Positions 1 through 9,241 of a stretch of DNA of 64,000 nt are shown piece by piece. Made by a program: the position numbers and the translations under genes. Source of the stretch: Bacteroidales bacterium (GTDB taxonomy: Bacteria; Bacteroidota; Bacteroidia; Bacteroidales; Muribaculaceae); the NCBI GenBank assembly GCA_015060975.1, contig SUXI01000004.1:164757-228756 (forward strand), read 5' to 3'. The notes beneath the pieces were generated by a model, which saw only the letters and a list, made by a program, of their open reading frames with translations, was not told where the DNA came from and did no database searches. The first letter of the stretch is position 1, and each line of letters begins with the position of its first letter.

Positions 1-2
1 GT

Positions 3-2093
3 GCTTGGGAACAACTTTGGGGTGGTATTTGTGCCGTATTTGATAGCTGGATGAATGAACGTGCTATCCTCTATCGTCGCATGAACCAAATTCCTGAAGA
101 ATGGGGTACTGCAGTAAACGTTCAAGCAATGGTTTATGGTAACATGGGTGACAACTCTGCTACAGGTGTTGCATTTAGCCGTGACGCTGCTACTGGTGAA
201 AATATGTTTAACGGTGAATACCTTATCAATGCGCAAGGAGAAGACGTTGTTGCCGGTATTCGCACTCCACAACAAATCACTACCGAAGGTTCACGCCGTT
301 GGGCTGCACTTCAAGGCATCAGTGAAGATGTGCGTGCAAGCAAATATCCTTCACTTGAAGAATCTATGCCTACTCTTGCAGCTGAACTTATCGCCATTTC
401 AAATCGTCTTGAAGATTACTACAAAGATATGCAAGATATGGAGTTCACAATCCAAGATGGTAAACTCTGGATGCTCCAAACTCGAAATGGTAAACGTACA
501 GGTGCTGCGATGGTTAAAATCGCGATGGATCTTCTTCGCGCAGGTCAAATCGATGAAAAGACTGCCCTACTCCGCATGGAGCCACAAAAACTTGACGAAC
601 TTCTCCACCCTGTATTCGATAAAGACGCGTTAAAACGCGCAAAAGTCGCTGCAAAAGGACTTCCGGCATCTCCTGGAGCTGCAACCGGTCAAATCGTATT
701 CTTCGCTGATGAGGCTGAAGCATGGGCTGAAAAGAAGAAAAAAGTTGTTCTTGTTCGTATCGAAACATCTCCCGAAGACCTTCGCGGTATGGCAGTTGCT
801 CAAGGTATCTTGACAATGCGTGGCGGTATGACTTCTCATGCTGCTGTAGTTGCTCGTGGTATGGGTAAATGTTGTGTATCAGGTGCCGGCGAAATCAAGG
901 TTGACTATGAAGCAAAAACACTCGAAATGAGTGGTAAAGTATATAAAGAAGGTGATTGGATTTCATTGAACGGTTCAACAGGGGAAGTTTATGATGGACA
1001 AGTACCTACTGCCGATCCTGAACTTGATGGTGACTTCGGCGCAATCATGAATCTTTCAGATAAATATACTAAAACCCTTGTTCGTACTAATGCAGACTCT
1101 CCACGCGACGCTAAACAAGCTCGTTATTTCGGTGCTCAAGGTATCGGTCTTTGCCGTACAGAACACATGTTCTTCGAAGGTGATCGTATCAAAGCTGTTC
1201 GCGAAATGATTCTTGCAAGCGATAAAGAAGGTCGTGTTGAAGCATTAGGCAAATTACTTCCAATGCAACGTGGCGACTTTGAAGGTATCTTTGAAGCAAT
1301 GGATGGTTATGGCGTAACTATTCGTCTTCTTGACCCACCTTTGCATGAATTCGTGCCTCATCAAACAGCAACTCAAAAAGAACTTGCTGAAGAAATGGGT
1401 TTGTCTCTCGAACAAGTAAAAGCTAAAGTTGATAGCCTTGAAGAATTCAACCCAATGCTTGGTCACCGTGGTTGCCGTCTTGGCATCACTTATCCGGAAA
1501 TCACTGAAATGCAAACTCGTGCAATTATCGAAGCTGCACTTGCTGTGAAATCTCGTGGCGTAGCTGTTTATCCCGAAATCATGATACCATTGGTTGGTTC
1601 TCTCAAAGAAATACAAAACCAAGCTAACGTAATTAACGAAACTGCTGCAAAAGTATTTGCCGAAAAAGGTGAAACAGTTGCATATAAGGTAGGTACAATG
1701 ATTGAAGTTCCTCGTGCGGCTTTAGTTGCAAATGAAATCGCAACAGTTGCCGACTTCTTCTCATTCGGTACAAACGACTTAACTCAAATGACATTTGGTT
1801 TCTCTCGTGATGACGCTCCTAAGTTCTTGAAATTCTATAAAGAAAACGGAATCATCAAAACTGACCCATTTGAAGTCCTCGATCAAGAAGGTGTAGGTCA
1901 ACTTGTTCGTATGGGTGTTGAAAAAGGTCGTGCTACTAAGCCTGAACTCAAAGTAGGTATTTGTGGCGAGCATGGTGGCGAACCATCATCAGTTAAGTTC
2001 TGTGCTAAGCTTGGCATGAACTATGTGAGCTGTTCTCCATTCCGTGTGCCCATTGCCCGTGTAGCTGCTGCACAGGCTGCAATTGAAGAATAA
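3..2093 (+). CDS. ppdK: Pyruvate, phosphate dikinase, 3' part (5' end outside the window)
   Basis: Interconverts pyruvate, ATP and phosphate with PEP, AMP and pyrophosphate in the cytoplasm; in anaerobic Bacteroidales it links glycolysis with gluconeogenesis. The reading frame is open to the left edge: codons 3-50 read AWEQLWGGICAVFDSW, typical internal PPDK sequence, so the ATG at 51 is internal and roughly 200 N-terminal residues are missing compared with the usual ~900. Visible parts are the end of the nucleotide-binding domain, the phosphohistidine domain with GGMTSHAAVVARG (catalytic His codon at 837-839), and the C-terminal PEP/pyruvate TIM barrel with GLCRTEHMFF and the catalytic-cysteine motif GICGEHGG. 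A strong terminator follows at 2123. Family assignment is very secure. Confidence 0.97.
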   Translation, partial: AWEQLWGGICAVFDSWMNERAILYRRMNQIPEEWGTAVNVQAMVYGNMGDNSATGVAFSRDAATGENMFNGEYLINAQGEDVVAGIRTPQQITTEGSRRWAALQGISEDVRASKYPSLEESMPTLAAELIAISNRLEDYYKDMQDMEFTIQDGKLWMLQTRNGKRTGAAMVKIAMDLLRAGQIDEKTALLRMEPQKLDELLHPVFDKDALKRAKVAAKGLPASPGAATGQIVFFADEAEAWAEKKKKVVLVRIETSPEDLRGMAVAQGILTMRGGMTSHAAVVARGMGKCCVSGAGEIKVDYEAKTLEMSGKVYKEGDWISLNGSTGEVYDGQVPTADPELDGDFGAIMNLSDKYTKTLVRTNADSPRDAKQARYFGAQGIGLCRTEHMFFEGDRIKAVREMILASDKEGRVEALGKLLPMQRGDFEGIFEAMDGYGVTIRLLDPPLHEFVPHQTATQKELAEEMGLSLEQVKAKVDSLEEFNPMLGHRGCRLGITYPEITEMQTRAIIEAALAVKSRGVAVYPEIMIPLVGSLKEIQNQANVINETAAKVFAEKGETVAYKVGTMIEVPRAALVANEIATVADFFSFGTNDLTQMTFGFSRDDAPKFLKFYKENGIIKTDPFEVLDQEGVGQLVRMGVEKGRATKPELKVGICGEHGGEPSSVKFCAKLGMNYVSCSPFRVPIARVAAAQAAIEE

Positions 2094-2122
2094 TAAGTAT
2101 TTTAATTATTCATTATGATATG

Positions 2123-2160
2123 ACAAGTTCCTATTTTACACAATAGGAACTTGTTTTTAT
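2123..2160 (+). terminator. Rho-independent terminator after ppdK
   Basis: A perfect 13-bp inverted repeat (ACAAGTTCCTATT at 2123-2135, AATAGGAACTTGT at 2142-2154) has a 6-base loop and is followed by a T-rich run. It ends the ppdK transcript before the convergent helicase gene. Confidence 0.9.
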
Positions 2161-2209
2161 TATAAATATTATATAAATAATATTAGGAACAATTTATGGA
2201 CTAAACAAT

Positions 2210-4213
2210 TTATTTGCGTTTTGAATTGCGATGTCTTTTGGCAAGTTTACGATGCTTTTCAGCCATTTCTTCATCATCTATTTTCTCATATAAATCGGCA
2301 AGACGAAAATGTATGGCATATTCTTTTTCACCATTCGATAATGCGACCAAATACCAATTTAAAGCATCATACAGCTCTCCTTGCTTCATAAATATATTTC
2401 CTAATTGGAATGGCGCATTATAATTGTTGGGGTCTAATTCAACTACTTTTTTAAATGAATCAATTGCATAATTTATATCACCAATCTCCATTAACGCCAA
2501 TCCCTTTCCATACCATGCCGGCACAAAATCATCACTCAATGATATTGCCTTATTATAGTTTGCTATCGCCGGAGTATAATCCATCGCCTCTTGCAAACAG
2601 TCATTGCCCATCATAACATATTCTCGAGCAAGTTCTCTAAATCGTTGTTTATGAGTTTCAATTGTTTTATGACATTCTTCAATCTCATTTTTAAGAGTTG
2701 ATATCACATTAAGTTTACGACTAATCAATCGTGCGACCGAAGGACGGTTTAACTCATTTCGTGATTTTAGTCCTTCTATAAAACTTGACACTGCACTACG
2801 ATAGTTGCCTTGTTCAAAATAGTCTGTAGCCTGTTGGTATGCCGCATCGGCCTTTGCCCATTGTAATGCATTATCAATCAATTGTGGATTATTAAATTCT
2901 TTACTGAATTGCACGATTGATTGATTCACAAATATATCACGCTCCGATAAGTAGCTTTTTAAAACCAATCCTTCTAAACTTGTACAACGACTTAACGCAA
3001 CATAGGTTTGCCCACTACTAAATGCACCACGGCCAAAATCAATCATTACATTATTAAATGTCAATCCTTGACTTTTATGCACCGTCAATGCCCAAGCCAA
3101 TTTCAATGGATATTGAGTAAATGTTCCAAGTTCTTTTTCTACTACCCTATTAGTCTTTTCGTCATACTGATACACAATATTTGACCAGATTTCAGGCTCT
3201 ACATCATGTCGTTCTCCATTTTCGAGTTCAACCACTATTTGGGTTTGTGTTGCCAAATAAATTTTCCCTACCGAGCCATTAACCCACCTCTTTTCTGGGT
3301 CATTCTTAATAAAAACGACCTGTGCACCGGTCTTTAAGACTAATTCACGAAGAGTGGGTAATGAGTTTTCAGGAAACTCACCTTTTATATATCCTTCATA
3401 GATTACCTCTTGCGCCGGAAGTAAATTAAGCTGCTCATCGTTAATTGCATCAACCATGTCACGACGCGTGGCAAGTTGCATAACCATTTTTATTTTATCG
3501 CAATCAAATCGTTCATTTACTCGAGCATTTAGAACTGCAAGGTCATTTGCTGTAGCCGCACCTAATCTTATTCGGTCAAGCATTGAAATGAAATTAGAAT
3601 CTTTCTGACGATATATTTTTCGCAATTCAATAGGTACAAGCGAAAATTCACGAAATGCAAATGCACTGAAAAAATATGAATTAGGATAGAACCTTCGTAA
3701 TACATCTCGCATATCTGCTGTAACTACTGGTTCTAATTGAAAGACATCACCGACCAGCAACAACTGCTTGCCTCCAAAGGGTTCACGCATATTACCCGAA
3801 TACACACGTAAGACTTTGTCCATAAAGTCGATGATGTCGGCTCGCACCATTGATATTTCATCAATAATGATTAATTCTAACTTCTTGATTAATTTACATA
3901 ATGCTTTTGGATATTTCATACGTTGGCGCAATCGGGATACGGCAAAATCGGGGTCATCGGGGAGTAATGGTTTAAATGGTATTCTGAAAAAAGAATGCAT
4001 CGTCTGCCCACCCACATTCACAGCCGCTATACCGGTTGGAGCAAGCACAACATATTTTTTCTTTGTCTTCGAGCAAATATATCTTAAAAACGTAGATTTT
4101 CCGGTCCCAGCTTTCCCTGTAAGGAAAACAGAGCTATGAGTGTAACGTATTAGCTTCCACGCATTTTGGAACTCATCATTTTCTAAGTCTATATTTTTCA
4201 ATTCATCATTCAT
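2210..4213 (-). CDS. PIF1/RecD-like helicase fused to C-terminal TPR repeats
   Basis: Superfamily 1 DNA helicase of the PIF1/RecD2 type, 667 aa. Walker A GKAGTGKST is at residues 33-41, Walker B IIIDEISMV at 115-123, and the C-terminal helicase motif LTVHKSQGLTFNNV at about 383-396. From about residue 440 the protein changes to helical repeats: a spacer region, a coiled-coil-like stretch (about 490-530), then three or more TPR units such as AIANYNKAIS and AIDSFKKVVELDPNN, ending in a basic tail (KRHRNSKRK). The fusion suggests a helicase recruited by protein-protein contact, but the partner is unknown. It stands alone between the ppdK terminator and the terminator of the OMP gene. Helicase call secure; cellular role not known to me. 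Confidence 0.88.
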   Translation of the reverse strand: MNDELKNIDLENDEFQNAWKLIRYTHSSVFLTGKAGTGKSTFLRYICSKTKKKYVVLAPTGIAAVNVGGQTMHSFFRIPFKPLLPDDPDFAVSRLRQRMKYPKALCKLIKKLELIIIDEISMVRADIIDFMDKVLRVYSGNMREPFGGKQLLLVGDVFQLEPVVTADMRDVLRRFYPNSYFFSAFAFREFSLVPIELRKIYRQKDSNFISMLDRIRLGAATANDLAVLNARVNERFDCDKIKMVMQLATRRDMVDAINDEQLNLLPAQEVIYEGYIKGEFPENSLPTLRELVLKTGAQVVFIKNDPEKRWVNGSVGKIYLATQTQIVVELENGERHDVEPEIWSNIVYQYDEKTNRVVEKELGTFTQYPLKLAWALTVHKSQGLTFNNVMIDFGRGAFSSGQTYVALSRCTSLEGLVLKSYLSERDIFVNQSIVQFSKEFNNPQLIDNALQWAKADAAYQQATDYFEQGNYRSAVSSFIEGLKSRNELNRPSVARLISRKLNVISTLKNEIEECHKTIETHKQRFRELAREYVMMGNDCLQEAMDYTPAIANYNKAISLSDDFVPAWYGKGLALMEIGDINYAIDSFKKVVELDPNNYNAPFQLGNIFMKQGELYDALNWYLVALSNGEKEYAIHFRLADLYEKIDDEEMAEKHRKLAKRHRNSKRK

Positions 4214-4228
4214 ACCATAATTAATAAT

Positions 4229-4258
4229 AAAAGGATAATGTATTTACACTATCCTTTT
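4229..4258 (-). terminator. Terminator of the FadL-like OMP gene
   Basis: Stem AAAAGGATA (4229-4237) / TATCCTTTT (4250-4258) with a 12-base loop. On the minus strand it is followed by TTATTATTAATT. It lies between the stop of the outer-membrane protein gene and the start of the helicase gene. Confidence 0.65.
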
Positions 4259-4283
4259 CACTCCATAAAGTTACTAAAAATAA

Positions 4284-5900
4284 TTAGAACTTATAGCCTA
4301 CACTCAAAACTATTGAGTTATTATTGTCTTTTATTGTTGCTTTGGGCGCATCAGGTGCATTTGACGCCAAATCGTAAGAAACTCCCGGTTCCAACCCAAA
4401 TCGGGAAAATGCATTAAACTCACTTTCTCGATTTTTATGAACGTATGCAGCATCAATATAGAACCCATTTGTGCGATAACCAAGTCCGCATGTTATATAT
4501 TGTGTTTTATTATCAAATGTATATGACGGATTTGTCCCCGATGTATAAATATACTTGTCTCCATTCATTACATCGTTTTTCACATTACTTGCTTGATAGT
4601 TATAACCTGCTCTTAGACTAAATTTAGGTGTTAATCGGTATTCTGCTCCAACTCTGAAAATATTTTGAGATTTAAAGTAGTTGTCAATATCACTATTAAC
4701 ATCATCAATTGAATATCCATCACCATCTTTGACTGTCATATCATTGTATGCCACATATTCATAATCAAAACTTATAATTGCCCTACCCTCAAGTACGGTT
4801 GCCGCACTTGCCATTAATCGCCATGGTGTTCGCAATTGAGAATCAAAAATAGCGATTTCTGTATAATCACCTTTGTCATATCCTGACGAATATTCATAGG
4901 TGGAAACAGCATCAAAATCATGACGTAAATCATAATATGTGGGAGTATGCACAGCTAATCCTAATCTAAGTTCATTTATGGGTTTAAAAATAAGACCGGC
5001 CTTGAAATTGAATCCCGTCCCACTTATATGTTTGATATTGTCAAGAGCTATATATGCATCACCTATTGTTGTCGCATTTCCACTTTCATCTGCAATCTGC
5101 GCTCCTTCTAATTGCTCATCATAGAATGTTTGATTAAAATAATCAAGGTCGGTAATGCCTATTCCAATACCCCAATATACAGTATTGACAAAGTTTCCAC
5201 CAAAATTTATTGAATATTCATCTATCGAACCCTGTTCTCGCACCGCAAACATTGCATCACCAATAGTTCCATTTTGGAAGAGTCCATTATAATTACTCGT
5301 ATTTCCTATAGGATTGATCATATAGGAATTATAAGCCAAAATACTCAACCAATCGGCATTAGATTCCCAGTATGGATTATATTCTTTAGTTAGCAATAAT
5401 TCTTCGGGAGCATAACCATTAGAAAAGTCTGCAATATAATTTGATATTGATGTTGAGATATTTGGCATTCCCCCACGATATATTCTATCAAATGACGCTA
5501 TGCGACCAAAAGAAATACCCCAATTAAATATTGGCATTAACTCACTATCAAGTTTGATCGAGCCTACATAACCAAAATTAGGGCATAAAACCTTAGTTTG
5601 ATCCTCTTTTAAAGAATACCCCATTGCATTTGATTTGGTCGATTGCATATTTATATCTAAAGTTACACCAATCTCACTACTACGATATACTCCAATACCT
5701 GCCGGATTCTGTGTCAATGTCGATAAATCTCCACCAAGAGCGCCGAATGCTCCACCCATTGAGACAAAACGAGCTGTACCTTTCAAATCTCCTTGAGATA
5801 ATTGATATGCATCTATGGCACTTTGTGCCACTAACAATGAAGGCGTAATACTTAATATTGATGCCAAAAATATTTTTTTCATATTAATATATTTTTTCAT
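4284..5900 (-). CDS. OmpP1/FadL-type outer-membrane beta-barrel protein
   Basis: Predicted outer-membrane channel for hydrophobic compounds (OMPP1/FadL/TodX family), 538 aa. It has a Sec signal peptide ending near LLVAQ, then the conserved N-terminal pattern of Bacteroidetes members, FVSMGGAFGALGGDLSTL followed by TQNPAGIGVYRSSE, where the NPAG motif is the family hallmark. The rest is alternating aromatic/polar beta strands ending in SVGYKF, a typical barrel C-terminus. Two starts are possible, at 5900 and at the inner methionine MKKIFLAS at 5882; the inner one gives a more usual signal peptide. The gene follows the Tyr/Trp-rich secreted protein by 17 bases, so the two are probably co-transcribed. 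Substrate unknown. Confidence 0.85.
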   Translation of the reverse strand: MKKYINMKKIFLASILSITPSLLVAQSAIDAYQLSQGDLKGTARFVSMGGAFGALGGDLSTLTQNPAGIGVYRSSEIGVTLDINMQSTKSNAMGYSLKEDQTKVLCPNFGYVGSIKLDSELMPIFNWGISFGRIASFDRIYRGGMPNISTSISNYIADFSNGYAPEELLLTKEYNPYWESNADWLSILAYNSYMINPIGNTSNYNGLFQNGTIGDAMFAVREQGSIDEYSINFGGNFVNTVYWGIGIGITDLDYFNQTFYDEQLEGAQIADESGNATTIGDAYIALDNIKHISGTGFNFKAGLIFKPINELRLGLAVHTPTYYDLRHDFDAVSTYEYSSGYDKGDYTEIAIFDSQLRTPWRLMASAATVLEGRAIISFDYEYVAYNDMTVKDGDGYSIDDVNSDIDNYFKSQNIFRVGAEYRLTPKFSLRAGYNYQASNVKNDVMNGDKYIYTSGTNPSYTFDNKTQYITCGLGYRTNGFYIDAAYVHKNRESEFNAFSRFGLEPGVSYDLASNAPDAPKATIKDNNNSIVLSVGYKF

Positions 5901-5917
5901 GATTATTATCTATTTCG

Positions 5918-6910
5918 TTAACGACGACCTCTTCCACCTCCTCCACTGCGACTTCCGCCGGAAAAACCACTACTGCCACGGTTTGAACTGCTACTTGGAC
6001 GTGAGTATGAGCCACGGGGTCCGTTGTTATCTGTTCGCTGACGAGAATATGAGCTTTTATTGCTTCTATTTTGGTTATTTTCTCTGCTCATACTGCTACC
6101 TTGACGATTTTTGTTTCCTCGAGATGTGGAGTTATCTATTTGTAATGACCCGTTATTACGTTCTACGCCAGGACTGTTATATCGTCCGGTAGTTCCACTT
6201 AATGCAGAATTTGGACGAGATTGACGGTCATAAACCCCTCCTCTGCCATAGCGTGTCGTTCCATGTGGACGATGAGTGCGAGTAGCTCCAGGCGACACTC
6301 GATGCCCGACATGACGAGTGGGAGAATATGATGGATAGTGATGATGGTGGTGATGATAATAAGGATAACAATATGACCACCCCCAATACCAGGGATTATA
6401 CCATCCATAGTAATTCCAATAGGGATCCCATACTCTGGTATAATATGGTGACCATGAATACCCATAGCCCCATGTCCAACTTGAATAAGGATTCCAATAA
6501 TCATCAACATAAATATTTATTATAGGTTGATTTACATTATATGATTCTATCAACTCTTGGTTACCCGATCCTTTCACTATTTCAGGATTATAAAATCGTT
6601 CGATACGACTAGTATAGGTATATCCGTTCATATTGAGAACCGAATCATTACCTATAGTATCAATTATTGAATATGCTCCTTGTCGATTATATTCATCAAC
6701 ATCTCGCATAGGACCTCCATAGTAGTTATAATCAATATTGTTTACTATTGGTTGCGATTGATTATTATTTGAAATTACTTTTGCTGTTTTTTTCTTTGTT
6801 TTTGATGCATCAAAATATATGTCATCATCATAATAGTCATCTGCCATCGCCATTGGCGCAATAACTAACATAATAATTGCATAAAACAATCTATATTCTT
6901 TCATTTTCAT
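5918..6910 (-). CDS. Secreted Tyr/Trp/His-rich protein with Ser/Arg/Gly-rich tail
   Basis: I do not recognise a domain. The 330-aa product has a signal peptide (about residues 1-23, ending APMAMA), an acidic DDYYDDD stretch, then a middle region extraordinarily rich in Tyr and Trp (roughly residues 135-190), a run of six histidines near residue 187, and a low-complexity tail of Ser, Arg, Asn and Gly ending SGGGGRGRR. Such composition suggests a surface-associated or adhesive protein, or a metal-binding one through the histidines, but that is inference. It is the upstream partner of the FadL-like gene (17-base gap). The start at 6910 is followed by a second Met two codons later (MKMKEYR); either could be used. 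Confidence 0.75.
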   Translation of the reverse strand: MKMKEYRLFYAIIMLVIAPMAMADDYYDDDIYFDASKTKKKTAKVISNNNQSQPIVNNIDYNYYGGPMRDVDEYNRQGAYSIIDTIGNDSVLNMNGYTYTSRIERFYNPEIVKGSGNQELIESYNVNQPIINIYVDDYWNPYSSWTWGYGYSWSPYYTRVWDPYWNYYGWYNPWYWGWSYCYPYYHHHHHHYPSYSPTRHVGHRVSPGATRTHRPHGTTRYGRGGVYDRQSRPNSALSGTTGRYNSPGVERNNGSLQIDNSTSRGNKNRQGSSMSRENNQNRSNKSSYSRQRTDNNGPRGSYSRPSSSSNRGSSGFSGGSRSGGGGRGRR

Positions 6911-7057
6911 AGCGTATATGATTTTAATTCATTATTTATGATATAATAGACTCAAACTTTTATATAAAGTTTAATCCATAATCAATTACAAATTTATCAT
7001 AAATAAAAACCATATCATAATTTTTTATATATAATTATGTGTTTTTTCATATTTATT

Positions 7058-7092
7058 GCCGAAGGATTAAACGTTTTAGCTAATCCTTCGGC
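7058..7092 (-). terminator. Inverted repeat after the HdeD-like gene, probable terminator
   Basis: A perfect 12-bp stem, GCCGAAGGATTA (7058-7069) and TAATCCTTCGGC (7081-7092), with an 11-base loop, placed 27 bases past the stop of the HdeD-like gene. No clear T-run follows on either strand, so termination is likely but not certain. Confidence 0.55.
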
Positions 7093-7119
7093 TTGCAAAA
7101 CAACACTATTTCAATCGTT

Positions 7120-7668
7120 TTATTTCTCGGGACGCATATCGTTTGCAATAATCATTATGGTAAATCCCCAATAAATAAAGGCAATAGATGTGAGCAAACT
7201 TATCATTATTGCATCTTGCAAATAACCCGATTCGATAAAGAAGTAACTTATCACCAACAATAATATTCCATTAATTAAATTAATCCACCAATATTTACGT
7301 TTATGCGAAAATATTGCTCCTACAATGGCATTTACTCCCCAAAAGAAAAATACTATTGCAAAGAAGTAAGGAAGAACAATTTCGCTCAACACGATGCTTC
7401 GCACCAACATAAATCCAACAAATATATTGAGAATCCCTCCTACGAGCCACCATCCCCAACCTTTAGGATGTCTTGCGCTTGCCGATACACATAACTGAAC
7501 AACTCCCGATATTATCAACAACCAGCCAAACAACATTGATGCGACCGCATAACCCATTACAGGAAACAGCCAATAGAAAAATCCGGCTATCACACATAAG
7601 ATTCCTACTACGAGAATAGCCCACCACCAACGGCTATATCCCCAAAAATTCATACATCCAGTCTTCAT
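7120..7668 (-). CDS. HdeD-family (DUF308) membrane protein
   Basis: Small integral membrane protein of 182 aa with six predicted membrane segments arranged as three repeated pairs, the pattern of the HdeD/DUF308 family. Typical features are the Trp-rich N-terminus (YSRWWWAILVVGILCVIAGF), small-residue-rich helices such as FGWLLIISGVVQL, and short polar loops. HdeD in E. coli is linked to acid resistance, but the function of Bacteroidetes homologues is not established. It is transcribed alone, divergent from the porin gene across a 161-bp gap. I saw no clear -33/-7 pair in that gap for this gene. Confidence 0.85.
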   Translation of the reverse strand: MKTGCMNFWGYSRWWWAILVVGILCVIAGFFYWLFPVMGYAVASMLFGWLLIISGVVQLCVSASARHPKGWGWWLVGGILNIFVGFMLVRSIVLSEIVLPYFFAIVFFFWGVNAIVGAIFSHKRKYWWINLINGILLLVISYFFIESGYLQDAIMISLLTSIAFIYWGFTIMIIANDMRPEK

Positions 7669-7829
7669 AACATTACAATAAATTTATTAAACTTAAATTT
7701 GGTTTTGAAACTATAACAATCTTTGCCTTTATTTTGTTGAAAATAATAAAATTCAAACCTATTGCATTGTAGATTTGTTGTATCTGATGATTTTTGACAC
7801 TCGTATTTTTTGTTTAAATATATATAGGT

Positions 7830-9128
7830 ATGAAAAAGATTATTTTAATGGTAATTAGTGTTTTTTCTTTCACTATTGTAACCAATGGTCAGCACCACAC
7901 TGAAGTTCAATTGGATTCTCTAAAAAGTAGTCATCAAATTACTTTTATCGGTGATGGAGATAAACCTCATGAAGATTCGGTCATGGCAATGCTTAACAAG
8001 TTTTATTTTGACCAATTTCGACATCTGCAAGACCCTAGAGCCCCTTATTTCATGTTTATGAGCAAAGATAGCAAATTTGCTATGGGTATTGGTGGAGTCG
8101 TAAGAATGCGAGGTTGGTATGATTGGGGGGGAGTAATTCCTTATAATGGATTTATTCCACAAGCAATATCAATACCTCGCAATGATATTGCTCGCAAAAA
8201 AATAGCAACAACTCCCGCTGGAACTGCATTATATTTTCGCGTAATTGGCAATAATCACCGATTGGGAGACTATCAACTATATATCGAAACAAATTTTGAT
8301 GGATATAACCAAGTTGGCATGAAACTAAAAAAAGCATATGCCACAGTAAACGATTGGACTATCGGATATGCCAATTCCACATTTGGCGACCCGGCTGCAT
8401 TTCCCATGCTTATAGATGCTCAAGGACCACAAGCTGAAGTCCAAACCACTGCCGTACTTTTGCGTTGGATGCATTATTTTAATAAAAACTGGACTATGGC
8501 AGCTTCTGTCGAGACCCCGCAATCACAAGTGGGATATGACAATGTGACCACAAGCAAAGTTGACGATTGGGCTCCCAATATAGCAACATTCGGGCAATAT
8601 AGTTGGGGTTCAAACCAACATTTACGTCTATCGGGAATTATGAGACTTCTCCCATATCACGATATGATAAATGAGTCAAACGAGCATAAGATAGGTTGGG
8701 GAGTCCAATTGAGTTCCATTATTCGCCCAACTAATTCTATAACTTTATATGCTACAGGGAACATTGGTTGTGGATATGGTAGCATGACAGGAGATTTGAT
8801 TATGGGAAATTATGATTTATTAAACAATCCTAACTCTCACGGAGATATGTATGCGCCAAAATCATTTGCATGGTACGGCGCTATGCAATATAATTTCCGT
8901 CCAAATCTATTTGCGACTGCGACATTCGGGCAAGAACGTTTATTACCTCAATATAAAGTATCTGGCAATACTTATAAATACGGTCTTTATAGTGCATTCA
9001 ACGTTTTTTGGGACATCACTCCACGATTTGAAGTAGCAGCAGAAGTCAATTTTGGCAAACGTGCAAACTTTGATGGAAATAGCAATTGGGCTCGGCGAGC
9101 CTGCCTTATGGCACAATTTAGTTTCTAA
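7830..9128 (+). CDS. DcaP-like outer-membrane porin
   Basis: 432-aa outer-membrane protein. The signal peptide ends near TIVTNGQ; an N-terminal polar segment (about 25-75) precedes a beta-barrel that begins around KFAMGIGGVVRMRGWYDWGG and ends with the aromatic terminus LMAQFSF. The layout, with a long periplasmic N-terminus and motifs such as YQLYIETNFDG and FGDPAAFPMLIDAQGP, matches the DcaP family of trimeric porins. DcaP proteins import small negatively charged solutes in Acinetobacter; the solute here is unknown. It is monocistronic, with a good terminator at 9133. Confidence 0.75.
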   Translation: MKKIILMVISVFSFTIVTNGQHHTEVQLDSLKSSHQITFIGDGDKPHEDSVMAMLNKFYFDQFRHLQDPRAPYFMFMSKDSKFAMGIGGVVRMRGWYDWGGVIPYNGFIPQAISIPRNDIARKKIATTPAGTALYFRVIGNNHRLGDYQLYIETNFDGYNQVGMKLKKAYATVNDWTIGYANSTFGDPAAFPMLIDAQGPQAEVQTTAVLLRWMHYFNKNWTMAASVETPQSQVGYDNVTTSKVDDWAPNIATFGQYSWGSNQHLRLSGIMRLLPYHDMINESNEHKIGWGVQLSSIIRPTNSITLYATGNIGCGYGSMTGDLIMGNYDLLNNPNSHGDMYAPKSFAWYGAMQYNFRPNLFATATFGQERLLPQYKVSGNTYKYGLYSAFNVFWDITPRFEVAAEVNFGKRANFDGNSNWARRACLMAQFSF

Positions 9129-9132
9129 GCCA

Positions 9133-9178
9133 AGCTGCCATCACTTTTATTCTATTGATGGCAGCTCTATTTATAATT
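9133..9178 (+). terminator. Terminator after the DcaP-like porin
   Basis: A perfect 11-bp stem (AGCTGCCATCA 9133-9143, TGATGGCAGCT 9156-9166) with a 12-base loop is followed by a T/A-rich run ending in AATTTT. It separates the porin gene from the murein-peptide cluster. Confidence 0.8.
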
Positions 9179-9241
9179 TTAGGGGATTGATTTTAATGTT
9201 TCGTTTAAAATATGTAACTTTACAATCCTAAAATTATAAAA

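Noticed and set aside
5815..6192. 125-aa plus-strand open frame opposite the secreted Tyr-rich gene
   Set aside because: Antisense shadow of a low-complexity gene; Cys/Tyr-rich nonsense composition and no promoter.
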